From: Bacteroidales bacterium
GTDB lineage: Bacteria > Bacteroidota > Bacteroidia > Bacteroidales > UBA932
DNA: 64,000 bases
Assembly (NCBI GenBank): GCA_017962165.1
Contig: JAGCVW010000019.1
Location: 1 to 64,000, forward strand
Direction: 5' to 3'
The stretch's first letter is position 1. Each line of letters opens with the position of its first letter. Positions 9,696-18,046 of the stretch are shown here, one piece after another. The notes beneath the pieces are model-generated. The model was not told where the DNA came from. It saw nothing but the letters and a program-made list of their open reading frames with translations, and did not search any database. A program made the translations under genes and the position numbers.

Positions 9696-9716
9696 CAAAG
9701 ATAATCATTATCTTTG
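9696..9716. promoter_or_regulatory. Palindromic divergent promoter for uvrB and apt
   Basis: A 21 bp near-perfect palindrome, CAAAGATAA-tca-TTATCTTTG, carries a TATCTTTG -7 box on each strand: 9696-9703 for uvrB (minus) and 9709-9716 for apt (plus). The start codons lie 4 and 5 nt beyond the boxes, so both transcripts would have almost no leader. Two RNA polymerases could not occupy the site together, so the genes may compete. Confidence 0.55.
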
Positions 9717-9721
9717 TTTAT

Positions 9722-10255
9722 ATGACAACAGAAGAATTGCTCGCGAACATCCGCGTTATCGAGGATTTCCCCATCAAAGGTATTCATTTCCAGGACATTA
9801 CCACCCTTTTCGCCAACCCCGAATGCATTAAGGAAGTAACCGACCGCCTTGTCAGTCTCTACAAGGACAAGGGAATCACTAAAGTAGTCGGACTGGAGTC
9901 GCGCGGCTTCGTTTTCGGCGCTATTCTGGCGGAAAAACTGGGCGCAGGCTTCGTTCCAGCCAGAAAGAAGGGCAAACTCCCCGGCGAGACCCTCAGCGAG
10001 ACCTATAATCTGGAATATGGATTCGACTGCATCGAAATCCATGTCGGAGCGATCAATAAGGACGACGTAGTCCTGATCCACGACGACCTCCTCGCAACAG
10101 GCGGAACCCTGGGTGCATCCATCAGGCTTGTGAAGCAATTCAACCCGAAGAAGATCTACATCAACACTATCATCGACCTTACGGCCTGCCCGCGCAGTAC
10201 TGCCTACCCGCAGGATATCGAAAGAACCTCTATTCTGGAGATCGACGTCGCCTAG
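9722..10255 (+). CDS. apt: Adenine phosphoribosyltransferase
   Basis: 177-residue purine salvage enzyme converting adenine and PRPP to AMP, cytoplasmic. The PRPP-binding motif VVLIHDDLLATGGT lies near residues 115-128, and the family N-terminus IRVIEDFPIKGIHFQDITTL and the ESRGFVFG block are present. The length is typical. It uses the palindromic divergent promoter shared with uvrB. Its stop codon overlaps that of the convergent rsh gene within a shared CTAG. Confidence 0.95.
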   Translation: MTTEELLANIRVIEDFPIKGIHFQDITTLFANPECIKEVTDRLVSLYKDKGITKVVGLESRGFVFGAILAEKLGAGFVPARKKGKLPGETLSETYNLEYGFDCIEIHVGAINKDDVVLIHDDLLATGGTLGASIRLVKQFNPKKIYINTIIDLTACPRSTAYPQDIERTSILEIDVA

Positions 10256-12330
10256 GAGCGCCTCACTTTCAGTACGTGTTTGATACGCCCGATAAGGGAA
10301 ATGACCTTGTCGAGTTCGGAGTTCGACGGCACCAGCAGCTTAATCACTATCTCATCGTCGCCGGTACGGGCGTTCTTGTTCACGACGAACGAACGCAGCG
10401 ACACCCTGAACTGTGCGATAATGTCCATGATGGAGCCCATCACGTTTCTGTCCGGCTCCGCCGTCACGGTCAGGGTCGCCAGGAACTCGCCCGTGGACTG
10501 GGTCTCCTGCCAGACCACCCGTTGGATGCGGTAAGGATAGCGTTCGAGCAGACGAGCGGCGTTGGGGCATGAGATGCGGTGGATCTTGATTCCCTCGCCG
10601 CGGGTCACAAAACCGAATACGTCGTCGCCGAAGACGGGATTGCAGCAGCGCGCCATCTTGTACTGCAGGCCCTTGACGTCCTTGGCGTTCAGCACCAGGA
10701 TATCGTCGCCCGAACCTGTAAAGACCGAACGTTTGACGGCCACGGTCTCTTCGGCCGCGGCTTCAGGCTTGGACTGGCCAAGGATAGCCTCCTTGACCTC
10801 GTTGACGTCGATCTCGCCCTGGGCAATGGCCGCGTACATGGCGATAAGGCCGTCGTAGCCGCGCTTCTTGCAGAAGTCGTTCTGCGCTTCGACGCTCCAT
10901 TCGAGCTTCCAGTTCTTCAGGCGCCTCTCAACCAGCTCGCGACCGTCCGAAGCCAGCTTCCGCTGGGCTTCGTCGAGCTGCTGGCGTATCTTGGTGCGCG
11001 CCTTCGAACTCACGACCCAGTTCAGCCAGTCCGCCGACGGCTTCTGGTTCTTCGAGGTCAGAATCTCGACCACGTCTCCCGTCTTCAGCTTCTCCCTGAT
11101 CGAAACGGCCTTGCCGCCTATGCGCGCGCCTGTGCAATGGCTGCCTATGTTGGAGTGGATGTTGAAGGCGAAATCCAGGACGGTGGATCCTGCCTTGAGG
11201 ATGCGCAGCTCGCCGGTAGGGGTGAAGACGAAAATCTCGTCGGACGGGGCCATGGGCCTGTCTTCGGGCTTCGCTTCCGTAGGGTGCTCGAGGGCATAGC
11301 GGACTGAAGTCAGCCATTTGTCGAGGGTCTGCTCGCCCTTGATGCCCTTGTAGGACCAGTGGGAGGCGAGACCGCTCTCGGCCGTTTCATCCATGCGTAT
11401 GGTGCGAATCTGGACTTCCAGGTAATGTCCCTTGGAGTTCTTCACGGTTATGTGGAGCGACTCGTAGCCGTTGGGCTTGGGGTTGGTGAGCCAGTCGCGC
11501 AGACGGGTTGTGTCCGGTTCGTACTCCTCCGTAACGTAGGAATAGACCTTCCAGCAGAGATCCTGCTCGAGTTTGCGGTCCGGTTCGCAGTCTATGATGA
11601 ATCGGATTGCGAAGACGTCGAACACGCCCTCGAAGGGAACCTTCTGAACCTGCATCTTGCGGAAGATACTGTATGCGGTCTTGGTGCGTATCTTAAGCTT
11701 GTACTTTATTCCGGCCTTGTCTATCTTCTCCTTGAGCGGCTCGATGAATTCCTTCATGAGGCGCTCGCGCTGGGGTGCCGTGGCGGCCAGCTTGTTCTTG
11801 ATAGCCCTGTACTGCTCAGGCTCGGAAAACTTGAAGTAGATGTCTTCGAGTTCGCTCTTAATGTTATAGAGTCCGAGCTGGTGCGCCAGCGGGATGTAGA
11901 GCATCAGGGTCTCCAGCTGTTTTTGCTCGCGCGAACTCTTGGGGAAGATGCTGAGGTTGCGCATGACCTCGAGCCTGTCGGCAATCTTGATGACCGTCAC
12001 GCGCGGGTCTGCGCTGTACTGAACTATCAGGCGCTTATAGTTTTCGGCTTCGAGGCGGGTGTCCCTGGGCTTGATGGTGCTGATCTTGTTCAGGCCTTCG
12101 ACCATGGTCAGGACATCCTGAGGGAAGGCCGAAAGGTCGACCTCGGGGTGGACGCGGGTGGCTTCGTGGAGGTATACTGCCGCGATGCATTCTTCGGGAA
12201 GGCCTATCTCGTCGCGCACTATCGCAGCCACACCGTCGGGGTGGACGATGAAAGGCTCGCCGTTGTGGCGGACCTCGCCGCCAAGAACGGCAAGGGCCAC
12301 TTCACGCGCTCTGCTTACAAGATCTTCCAT
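10252..12330 (-). CDS. RelA/SpoT-family (p)ppGpp synthetase, probably hydrolase-dead
   Basis: 692-residue long RSH enzyme of the stringent response. Order seen: HD-like domain (1-150), synthetase domain (about 205-350, with FDVFAIRFIID and EVQIRT), TGS domain (about 368-430, IFVFTPTGEL), a Cys-containing region (RCCNPVFGDDV) and a C-terminal ACT domain. In the hydrolase domain the usual HD...ED signature is replaced: His55 is followed by Glu56 and then ATRV, so the metal-binding Asp and the catalytic Glu-Asp pair are lost. It is therefore probably a synthetase only, like RelA. It is the last gene of the chain rnz-glucosaminidase-mltG-rsh, 3 nt after mltG. Confidence 0.9.
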   Translation of the reverse strand: MEDLVSRAREVALAVLGGEVRHNGEPFIVHPDGVAAIVRDEIGLPEECIAAVYLHEATRVHPEVDLSAFPQDVLTMVEGLNKISTIKPRDTRLEAENYKRLIVQYSADPRVTVIKIADRLEVMRNLSIFPKSSREQKQLETLMLYIPLAHQLGLYNIKSELEDIYFKFSEPEQYRAIKNKLAATAPQRERLMKEFIEPLKEKIDKAGIKYKLKIRTKTAYSIFRKMQVQKVPFEGVFDVFAIRFIIDCEPDRKLEQDLCWKVYSYVTEEYEPDTTRLRDWLTNPKPNGYESLHITVKNSKGHYLEVQIRTIRMDETAESGLASHWSYKGIKGEQTLDKWLTSVRYALEHPTEAKPEDRPMAPSDEIFVFTPTGELRILKAGSTVLDFAFNIHSNIGSHCTGARIGGKAVSIREKLKTGDVVEILTSKNQKPSADWLNWVVSSKARTKIRQQLDEAQRKLASDGRELVERRLKNWKLEWSVEAQNDFCKKRGYDGLIAMYAAIAQGEIDVNEVKEAILGQSKPEAAAEETVAVKRSVFTGSGDDILVLNAKDVKGLQYKMARCCNPVFGDDVFGFVTRGEGIKIHRISCPNAARLLERYPYRIQRVVWQETQSTGEFLATLTVTAEPDRNVMGSIMDIIAQFRVSLRSFVVNKNARTGDDEIVIKLLVPSNSELDKVISLIGRIKHVLKVRRS

Positions 12331-12333
12331 ACG

Positions 12334-13374
12334 CTACTTGATTTTGGCCCTGTCCAGAGCCTGCTGGTAAGCGCGGGCTTTCTTCTGGTGCTCGGCGTAA
12401 GATTTCGAGAAGACGTTCGTGCCGTCAAAGGCGGTGGAAGCGCAGAAGTAGAGGTAGCCGGATGCGACGTCGGCATTGAGCACTGCATCCAGAGCAGCCT
12501 TGGTCGGGCAGCATATGGGTCCCGGAGGAAGTCCGGTGTGAGTATACGTATTGTAGGGGGAATTGACCTTCAGGTGCTTCTGAAGTATTCTGGCCGGCTT
12601 GAAGTCGAAGCAGTAAGCTACCGTAGGACAGGCCTGCAGCCTCATTCCCCTGCGCAGGCGGTTGATGTATACTCCCGCGAGTTTGGTGTACTCGGGGACG
12701 TAGTTCGATTCGCAGGCGACTATTGAGGCCAGGATGCTGACCTGGGCCGGCGTAAGTTTAAGGGCCTTCGCCTGCTGCCTACGGGTATCGTTCCAGAACT
12801 TGTCGTATTCGCGGCGGAAAAGATTGAAAAGGTCCGTCAGCGAAGCGTCCCAGTAAATCTCATAGGTGTCCGGAATGATCATCGAGCAGACATTGGTCGG
12901 GTTGAAGCCGAACTTGCGGAGGAAAGCCTCGTCGTTCAGCGCATTGAGGACTTCTGCGGAGTCCAGGCGCATCTGGCGGCCTATCGACGCGGCTATCTCG
13001 CCTTTTAGCCTGAGGCCGCTGCCTATCGTCAGGCGTATGGGCGACTGCCAGCTGTTGTTGAGCATGCGGGCCACATAGACGCAGGAGTGGCCGGCCTTGA
13101 CGGTATAATGGCCGGGAGTGATGTATTTGGCTACTTCCTTCTGCTTGAAGACCTCGCGAAGGGCGGTCTCCCAGCGTATTCCGGTCTGGGACTTTATCTG
13201 GGTTATTACATCGTCCGGAGTGGTCTGCGCGGTTACGTAGACCTCGGCGTCGCCGTAGAAGGCGGGCAGGCGGTTGTTGCGCAGCCATCCCCACGCCTGC
13301 AGCCCGCCAAAGAAGGCGACGCCGAGCAGGGCGATTATGGCTATACGCCAGATTCCGGAACGCTTCTTTTTCAT
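12334..13374 (-). CDS. mltG: Endolytic murein transglycosylase MltG
   Basis: 346-residue YceG-like lytic transglycosylase that cuts nascent glycan strands and sets their length. One transmembrane helix lies at residues 11-29, with the catalytic domain outside. The active-site block reads SILASIVACESNYVPE with Glu222 in the position of the conserved glutamate, followed by the family signature LAGVYINRLRRGMRLQACPTV. It lies 6 nt after a gene for a GH73-type glucosaminidase and 3 nt before rsh, so cell-wall cleavage and the stringent response are likely co-transcribed here. Confidence 0.93.
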   Translation of the reverse strand: MKKKRSGIWRIAIIALLGVAFFGGLQAWGWLRNNRLPAFYGDAEVYVTAQTTPDDVITQIKSQTGIRWETALREVFKQKEVAKYITPGHYTVKAGHSCVYVARMLNNSWQSPIRLTIGSGLRLKGEIAASIGRQMRLDSAEVLNALNDEAFLRKFGFNPTNVCSMIIPDTYEIYWDASLTDLFNLFRREYDKFWNDTRRQQAKALKLTPAQVSILASIVACESNYVPEYTKLAGVYINRLRRGMRLQACPTVAYCFDFKPARILQKHLKVNSPYNTYTHTGLPPGPICCPTKAALDAVLNADVASGYLYFCASTAFDGTNVFSKSYAEHQKKARAYQQALDRAKIK

Positions 13375-13380
13375 TTCTGA

Positions 13381-14331
13381 TTACCTGAGCCTCAATTCCT
13401 GCTCCTTTACGAGCGGAACATTTGCCTGGAGCTTGTTACGGCGCACGATGCTGCTCATCTTCACGGCAAAGCGCTGGCTGATTTCGCGCAGCGACTCGCC
13501 GTCCTCGCCGACTATGTATTTTTCGAGGCCCTTTGCGGCCTTGTTTTTCTTAGCCTGGATATAAACGAGAGTACCGGGAAGCAGGTCTTCAGCTTCCTTG
13601 AGGTCGTTGAAACGGAGTATCTCGCGCGGGAAGAGGTCGTAGATCAGGGCGATGGAGTCGTAAGTATCGCCGGCAACCGAATAGATACAGGCGACGCCGT
13701 TCTTCTGGTAAATCGTCCTTTCGAGCGAGAAATGGAACTGCTCGTCGAACTTCACGGGCATGATGACCGCCTTCTCGAGCTGCTCGGGAGATTCCACCTT
13801 CACGACAGTGCCTTTGTCGAAACGGGTCAGGTCGTATTCTTCGATCAGGGCGATAAGTTTCGGGGCATAGTTGGGATCGGTCGCGTAACCGGCCTGCTTG
13901 AGGCCGTAGCACCAGCCCTTGTAGTCCGTAATCTCCAGGTCGAAGAGGAACTTGTAGCGGTCGTAATAACGCAGGAAATCGGAGTGGTCCTTGAACGAGT
14001 CTTCGTCCTTGTTATATGAACGGAAGCACTCCTGGGGAGCGTCGTCGTCGTGGTAGGTCTTGGAGCCTCTCCAGGCCTTGCCGCACTTTATGCCAAAGTG
14101 GTTATGGGCCTGGGTGGCGAGGGTGGAGCGGCCTGCGCCCGACTCGAGCAGGCCCTGGGCCAGGGTTATCGAGGCCGGGACTCCGCTGCGCTCCATCTCG
14201 GAAATCGCAAGGGCCGAATATTTTTCGATATACGCTTTACGTGCGGCGACCATATCGACAGCCGCATCCGCCACGAAGAGCGCCACGGCAGAAACCGCGA
14301 GCGTCGCTATGATTGTAAACAGTCGTTTCAT
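13381..14331 (-). CDS. Secreted glucosaminidase-domain protein with C-terminal LysM
   Basis: 316-residue peptidoglycan hydrolase of the GH73/mannosyl-glycoprotein endo-beta-N-acetylglucosaminidase domain class. The N-terminus MKRLFTIIATLAVSAVALFV is a signal peptide or anchor. The catalytic domain spans about 32-180, with SGVPASITLAQGLLESGAGRS containing the likely catalytic Glu and HNHFGIKCGKAW behind it. A LysM peptidoglycan-binding module (YIVGEDGESLREISQRFAVK) is at the C-terminus, and a weaker LysM-like segment precedes it. The activity should be on glycan strands outside the cytoplasm; the exact bond cut is not shown by sequence. Confidence 0.88.
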   Translation of the reverse strand: MKRLFTIIATLAVSAVALFVADAAVDMVAARKAYIEKYSALAISEMERSGVPASITLAQGLLESGAGRSTLATQAHNHFGIKCGKAWRGSKTYHDDDAPQECFRSYNKDEDSFKDHSDFLRYYDRYKFLFDLEITDYKGWCYGLKQAGYATDPNYAPKLIALIEEYDLTRFDKGTVVKVESPEQLEKAVIMPVKFDEQFHFSLERTIYQKNGVACIYSVAGDTYDSIALIYDLFPREILRFNDLKEAEDLLPGTLVYIQAKKNKAAKGLEKYIVGEDGESLREISQRFAVKMSSIVRRNKLQANVPLVKEQELRLR

Positions 14332-14346
14332 CGTTCCGCTAATTTA

Positions 14347-14399
14347 CTGATTTTTTGGACTACTCCCCGTAAAAAAGGGGGGAGAAGTCGAAAAATCAG
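14347..14399 (-). terminator. Long hairpin between rnz and the glucosaminidase gene
   Basis: CTGATTTTT (14347-14355) pairs with AAAAATCAG (14391-14399), then GACT with AGTC, then CTCCCC with GGGGAG, round a loop near 14369-14378. The rnz stop codon is inside the stem. No clean T-run follows, so it may be a terminator, an mRNA-processing site or a stabiliser of the rpsA-rnz message rather than a full stop. Confidence 0.5.
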
Positions 14400-15190
14400 A
14401 GGTCAAAAGTGTCGCCGTCGCTTACCGCAACCGTGTTGGGGAAGATTGCGGCGGCCTGGCGGGCGAAGATTTCGCGGTCACGCACACGGGACGTGTAGTG
14501 ACCGATGAGCAGGCGGCCCGCCCCCGCAGCCGCAGCGCAGCGCGCCGCATCCTCAGTAGTGCTGTGGAAGCGCGCCGCCGCCTTGTCGGCGAACTCTACC
14601 GGATAGGTGGTTTCGTGGTACAGTACGTCCACTCCCCTGACGTATTCCGGCAATTCCGGGAAGGGCATCGTGTCCGAGCAGTATGCATAGCTGCGGGCAG
14701 GCGCCTTCTCAAGCTGACGGGCGCTGCATATTTCGTCGAAACGATAGCCGTAGCACTCGATCTTGTGCTTGAGCGGGAATGCCGACACGCGGACGTGCTT
14801 GGAGGCATAAACCTCCTCGACGCCCTTCGCGTCGACTTTATGGAATACGATTTCGTAGTTCGTCCCCTCTCCCCAGAACGACTGGTAGAATTTCAGGACA
14901 GGGCCGAGAGCCTCGGGCCCGAAGATGTGCAGCGCTTCCGTACGGTTGTACATGGCCATTGTCGACAGAACTCCGAACAACCCGAAGATGTGGTCTCCGT
15001 GGATGTGGGAGATGAAGACGGCCTCCACTTTGAGGAAGGAAAGATGCATCTGGCGCATCCTCTGCTGCGTGCCTTCCCCACAGTCGATAAGTAGCAAGCG
15101 CCCCTGCACGGTGAGTGCCTGGGCGCTTGGGTTCATTTCAGAAATGGGCATGGCCGAAGCCGCGCCCAGTATCTGGAGCGAGAAGTTCAT
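14396..15190 (-). CDS. rnz: Ribonuclease Z
   Basis: 264-residue metallo-beta-lactamase-fold endonuclease that processes tRNA 3' ends. The zinc motif SHIHGDHIFG (His62, His64, Asp66, His67) and the N-terminal block FSLQILGAASAMP are diagnostic; further histidines in CSDTMPF/YHETTY and GHYTSR supply the rest of the site. It is shorter than the usual 300-310 residues, mainly in the exosite region. Its ATG overlaps the rpsA stop as TAATG, so translation is probably coupled to rpsA. Confidence 0.9.
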   Translation of the reverse strand: MNFSLQILGAASAMPISEMNPSAQALTVQGRLLLIDCGEGTQQRMRQMHLSFLKVEAVFISHIHGDHIFGLFGVLSTMAMYNRTEALHIFGPEALGPVLKFYQSFWGEGTNYEIVFHKVDAKGVEEVYASKHVRVSAFPLKHKIECYGYRFDEICSARQLEKAPARSYAYCSDTMPFPELPEYVRGVDVLYHETTYPVEFADKAAARFHSTTEDAARCAAAAGAGRLLIGHYTSRVRDREIFARQAAAIFPNTVAVSDGDTFDL

Positions 15191-17238
15191 TACTCGCCCT
15201 TTTCGAGCTTGGACTTGAGGGCTGCGAGAGCGTCGATGTCGCCGAGAGTTGTCTTCTCAACGTTTGCATTGACGTTCTTGACCGCCTTCTTGGTCGCTGC
15301 CGCCTCGGAAGCAACTGCCTTCTCCTTGGCCTCCTGATAGGTGCGGAGGTGGGAAACAAGCACGCTCTTTGTGCTGCGGCGGAGTTCGATCACCTTGAAA
15401 GGAAGGGTCTCTCCGACCACTGCAGTCTTGCCGTCTTCCTTGACGAGGTCGCGGTTGAACGCGAAGCCTTCGGTCTCGGAATCGAGGGTAATCGTAGCAC
15501 CCTTGTCGGTAGTGCTGGCGACAGTACCTTCGACGACTTTACCCACAGGGTACTTGGCCTCGATGGCATCCCAAGGGTTGGGAGTGAGCTGTTTGTGGCC
15601 AAGGCTGAGTTTGTGGTTCGCTTCGTCGCACTCGAGGATCACGACATCAATCTCATCGCCGGGGTTGATAAGTTCCGAAGGATGCTTGATCTTGTTCCAG
15701 CTCAGATCGCTGATGTGGATGAGGCCCTCGACGCTGTCTTCGAGCTGGGCGAACACGCCGAAGCTCGTGATGTTGCGGACGACTGCCTTGTGCTGGCTGC
15801 CCACAGGGTACTTCTCCTTGATGTTGTCCCAAGGATTGGATGTGAGCTGCTTCATGCCGAGAGACATCTTGCGTGCCTCGCGGTCGAGGGTGAGGATCTG
15901 GCACTCTACTTCGTCGCCGACCTTGAGGAATTCCTGAGCGGAGTGGAGACGGGTGCTCCATGACATCTCAGAAACATGGACAAGACCTTCGACACCGGGC
16001 TCGATCTCGATGAATGCGCCGTAGTCGGCGATCAGGATAACCTTACCTGTGACCTTGTCACCAACCTTGAGATTGGGATCGAGGTTGTCCCAGGGATGGG
16101 GAGTGAGCTGCTTGAGTCCGAGAGCGATCCTCTTCTGCTGATCGTTGAAGTCGAGAACGACCACCTTGATCTTCTCGCCGAGCGAGACGACCTTCTCAGG
16201 GTGGTTGATGCGACCCCAGGAGAGATCTGTGATGTGGATGAGACCGTCCACTCCGCCAAGGTCGACGAACACGCCGTAGTTGGTGATGTTCTTGACCTCG
16301 CCTTCGAGGACCTGACCCTTCTCGAGCTTGCCGATGAGTTCAGCCCTCTTGGCCTCCTGCTCAGCCTCGAGCAGAGCTTTGTGGGATACTACCACGTTGT
16401 GGAACTCCTGGTTGATCTTGACGATCTTGAAGTCTATCGTCTGACCTACATACTGATCGTAATCATGGATAGGCTTGATATCGATGTGGCTGCCGGGAAG
16501 GAATGCTTCGATACCGAATACGTCTACGATCATACCGCCCTTGGTGCGGGTCTTCACATAGCCCTTGACGATTTCGTCCTTCTCGAATGCCTCGCTGACG
16601 CGGTCCCAGGACTTGAGAGCGCGGGCTTTCTTGTGGGAAAGCACGAGCTGGCCTTTCTTGTCCTCGGCCGACTCTACGAATACTTCTACCTTGTCACCAA
16701 CCTTAAGGTCAGGGTTGTAGCGGAAATCCGCTGCGGAGATAACGCCTTCGCTCTTACCGCCGATAGAGACGATAACTTCGCGCTTGTTGATCTCGGTGAC
16801 TTCACCTTCGACTACTTCATTCTCAACGACCTTGTTGAGGGTGGCATTGTAAGCGTCTTCGACAGCTGATTTATCCTCAGTTGCATAGACACCGCCCTGC
16901 TCGAAAGCTTCCCAGTCGAAATCCTTAGGATCGATGGAGGCGTTCAGACGCGCGGGTTTTACTTCTGCCTTGGGCGCAACCTTCTCCTCCTTGGGCTCTT
17001 CGGCCTTGGGTTCCTCCGCCTTCACTTCCTCTGCCTTGGGCTCTTCGGCCTTCTCGACTTTGGTGGTTTTGGTGGCCCTGGGCTTCTTTGCCTTGGGGGC
17101 TTCTTCAACTGCGGGAGCTGCCTCTGCGGGAGCTGCTGCAGCCTCTTCTACTGCTACGGGAGCGGCCTCCACTACGGGAGCCTCTTCTGCCTTGACAGCC
17201 TTTTTACGGGTTGCGGGTTTCTTTGTTGTTTCTGCCAT
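15190..17238 (-). CDS. rpsA: 30S ribosomal protein S1 with long acidic/basic N-terminal extension
   Basis: 682-residue S1, the ribosomal mRNA-binding protein. Six S1/OB RNA-binding repeats fill about residues 135-640, recognised by recurring patterns such as VFVDLGGVDGLIHITDLSWGR and IEPGVEGLVHVSEMSW. Residues 1-98 are unusual: low-complexity Ala, Lys, Glu and Pro with tandem KAEEPKAEE-type units, making the protein about 80-90 residues longer than S1 proteins I know from Bacteroides. The extension is probably disordered. The stop overlaps the rnz start. A 7 of 8 match to TAnnTTTG (17253-17260, minus strand) could be its promoter, but lies only 14 nt before the ATG. Confidence 0.93.
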   Translation of the reverse strand: MAETTKKPATRKKAVKAEEAPVVEAAPVAVEEAAAAPAEAAPAVEEAPKAKKPRATKTTKVEKAEEPKAEEVKAEEPKAEEPKEEKVAPKAEVKPARLNASIDPKDFDWEAFEQGGVYATEDKSAVEDAYNATLNKVVENEVVEGEVTEINKREVIVSIGGKSEGVISAADFRYNPDLKVGDKVEVFVESAEDKKGQLVLSHKKARALKSWDRVSEAFEKDEIVKGYVKTRTKGGMIVDVFGIEAFLPGSHIDIKPIHDYDQYVGQTIDFKIVKINQEFHNVVVSHKALLEAEQEAKRAELIGKLEKGQVLEGEVKNITNYGVFVDLGGVDGLIHITDLSWGRINHPEKVVSLGEKIKVVVLDFNDQQKRIALGLKQLTPHPWDNLDPNLKVGDKVTGKVILIADYGAFIEIEPGVEGLVHVSEMSWSTRLHSAQEFLKVGDEVECQILTLDREARKMSLGMKQLTSNPWDNIKEKYPVGSQHKAVVRNITSFGVFAQLEDSVEGLIHISDLSWNKIKHPSELINPGDEIDVVILECDEANHKLSLGHKQLTPNPWDAIEAKYPVGKVVEGTVASTTDKGATITLDSETEGFAFNRDLVKEDGKTAVVGETLPFKVIELRRSTKSVLVSHLRTYQEAKEKAVASEAAATKKAVKNVNANVEKTTLGDIDALAALKSKLEKGE

Positions 17239-17344
17239 AATAGTGTGGCAATCTAAATTAAAGGGTTAAACTTAAACACAGGCTAAACGCGTGTGGCGCA
17301 TGCGCGCTCGGCGCGAAAAGCGGGCAAATGTAGCAAAAGTTTTT

Positions 17345-17352
17345 TACCTTTG
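17345..17352 (+). promoter_or_regulatory. -7 box for the YczE-like gene
   Basis: TACCTTTG matches TAnnTTTG exactly, 7 nt before the ATG at 17360. No good -33 TTTG is seen. A 10 bp palindrome GCGCATGCGC lies upstream at 17296-17305. Confidence 0.45.
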
Positions 17353-17359
17353 CAACTAT

Positions 17360-18046
17360 ATGTCGTTCAAAGAGATACTCGGAAGATATTCGACAGCGAC
17401 CGTCGGTCTTGCGTTCATCGCCCTGGGCATCGCCTTCTCGGTGAAGTCGAACCTTGGCGTGAGCGCCCTGAACAGCGTTCAGTACGCCCTGGCAGTCAAG
17501 TTTCCGCGCTTCTCGTTCGGGGATTACAACTTCGGAATCTTTTCCCTGTTTATCTTCGTGCAGCTCGCCCTCCTGCGCAGGAATTTCAAACTTATCGACC
17601 TCCTGCAGCTGGTGGCCAACTTCATCCTGAGCTACATGGTCGACACTTTCAACTGGACCCTGAGCCATCTCGGCCTCGTCCCTGAGACCATGGCGATGCG
17701 TTTTGTCTTCATCGCGCTTTGCTGCATCTTCACCGCTTTCGGTATTTCGATCGAAGTGGCTGCCGGTGCGTGGATGCTGCCGGCGGAGATGACGGTCAGC
17801 GCCTTCACAAGGACTCTGGGAGGCAAGTTCAGCACCAACAAAGTGATAATGGACACCACGCTGGTCATCATAGCCATCGTGCTGTGTATCGTATGGTTCG
17901 GCAGCTGGCTGGGCCCGGCCGTCCAGCCCATTCTCGGCTGGGGCACGCTGATTTCGGCCGTAGCGATAGGCCTTATCATGAAACTGACCGATCCGCTGGT
18001 CGGAAAGATAGTGTTCGCCTCGAAGAAGCGCCGCGGACTCCTTTAG
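17360..18046 (+). CDS. YczE/YitT-like integral membrane protein
   Basis: 228-residue membrane protein with five or six hydrophobic helices, starting MSFKEILGRYSTATVGLAFI. The sequence SVKSNLGVSALNSVQYAL and the segment AFGISIEVAAGAWMLPAEM resemble the YczE/YitT (DUF6198-like) family, whose function is unknown; a transporter has been suggested for relatives. An earlier in-frame start at 17291 would add an arginine-rich, non-family segment and overlaps the promoter, so 17360 is preferred. The stop codon overlaps the stop of the convergent GH2 gene (TTAG). Confidence 0.75.
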   Translation: MSFKEILGRYSTATVGLAFIALGIAFSVKSNLGVSALNSVQYALAVKFPRFSFGDYNFGIFSLFIFVQLALLRRNFKLIDLLQLVANFILSYMVDTFNWTLSHLGLVPETMAMRFVFIALCCIFTAFGISIEVAAGAWMLPAEMTVSAFTRTLGGKFSTNKVIMDTTLVIIAIVLCIVWFGSWLGPAVQPILGWGTLISAVAIGLIMKLTDPLVGKIVFASKKRRGLL

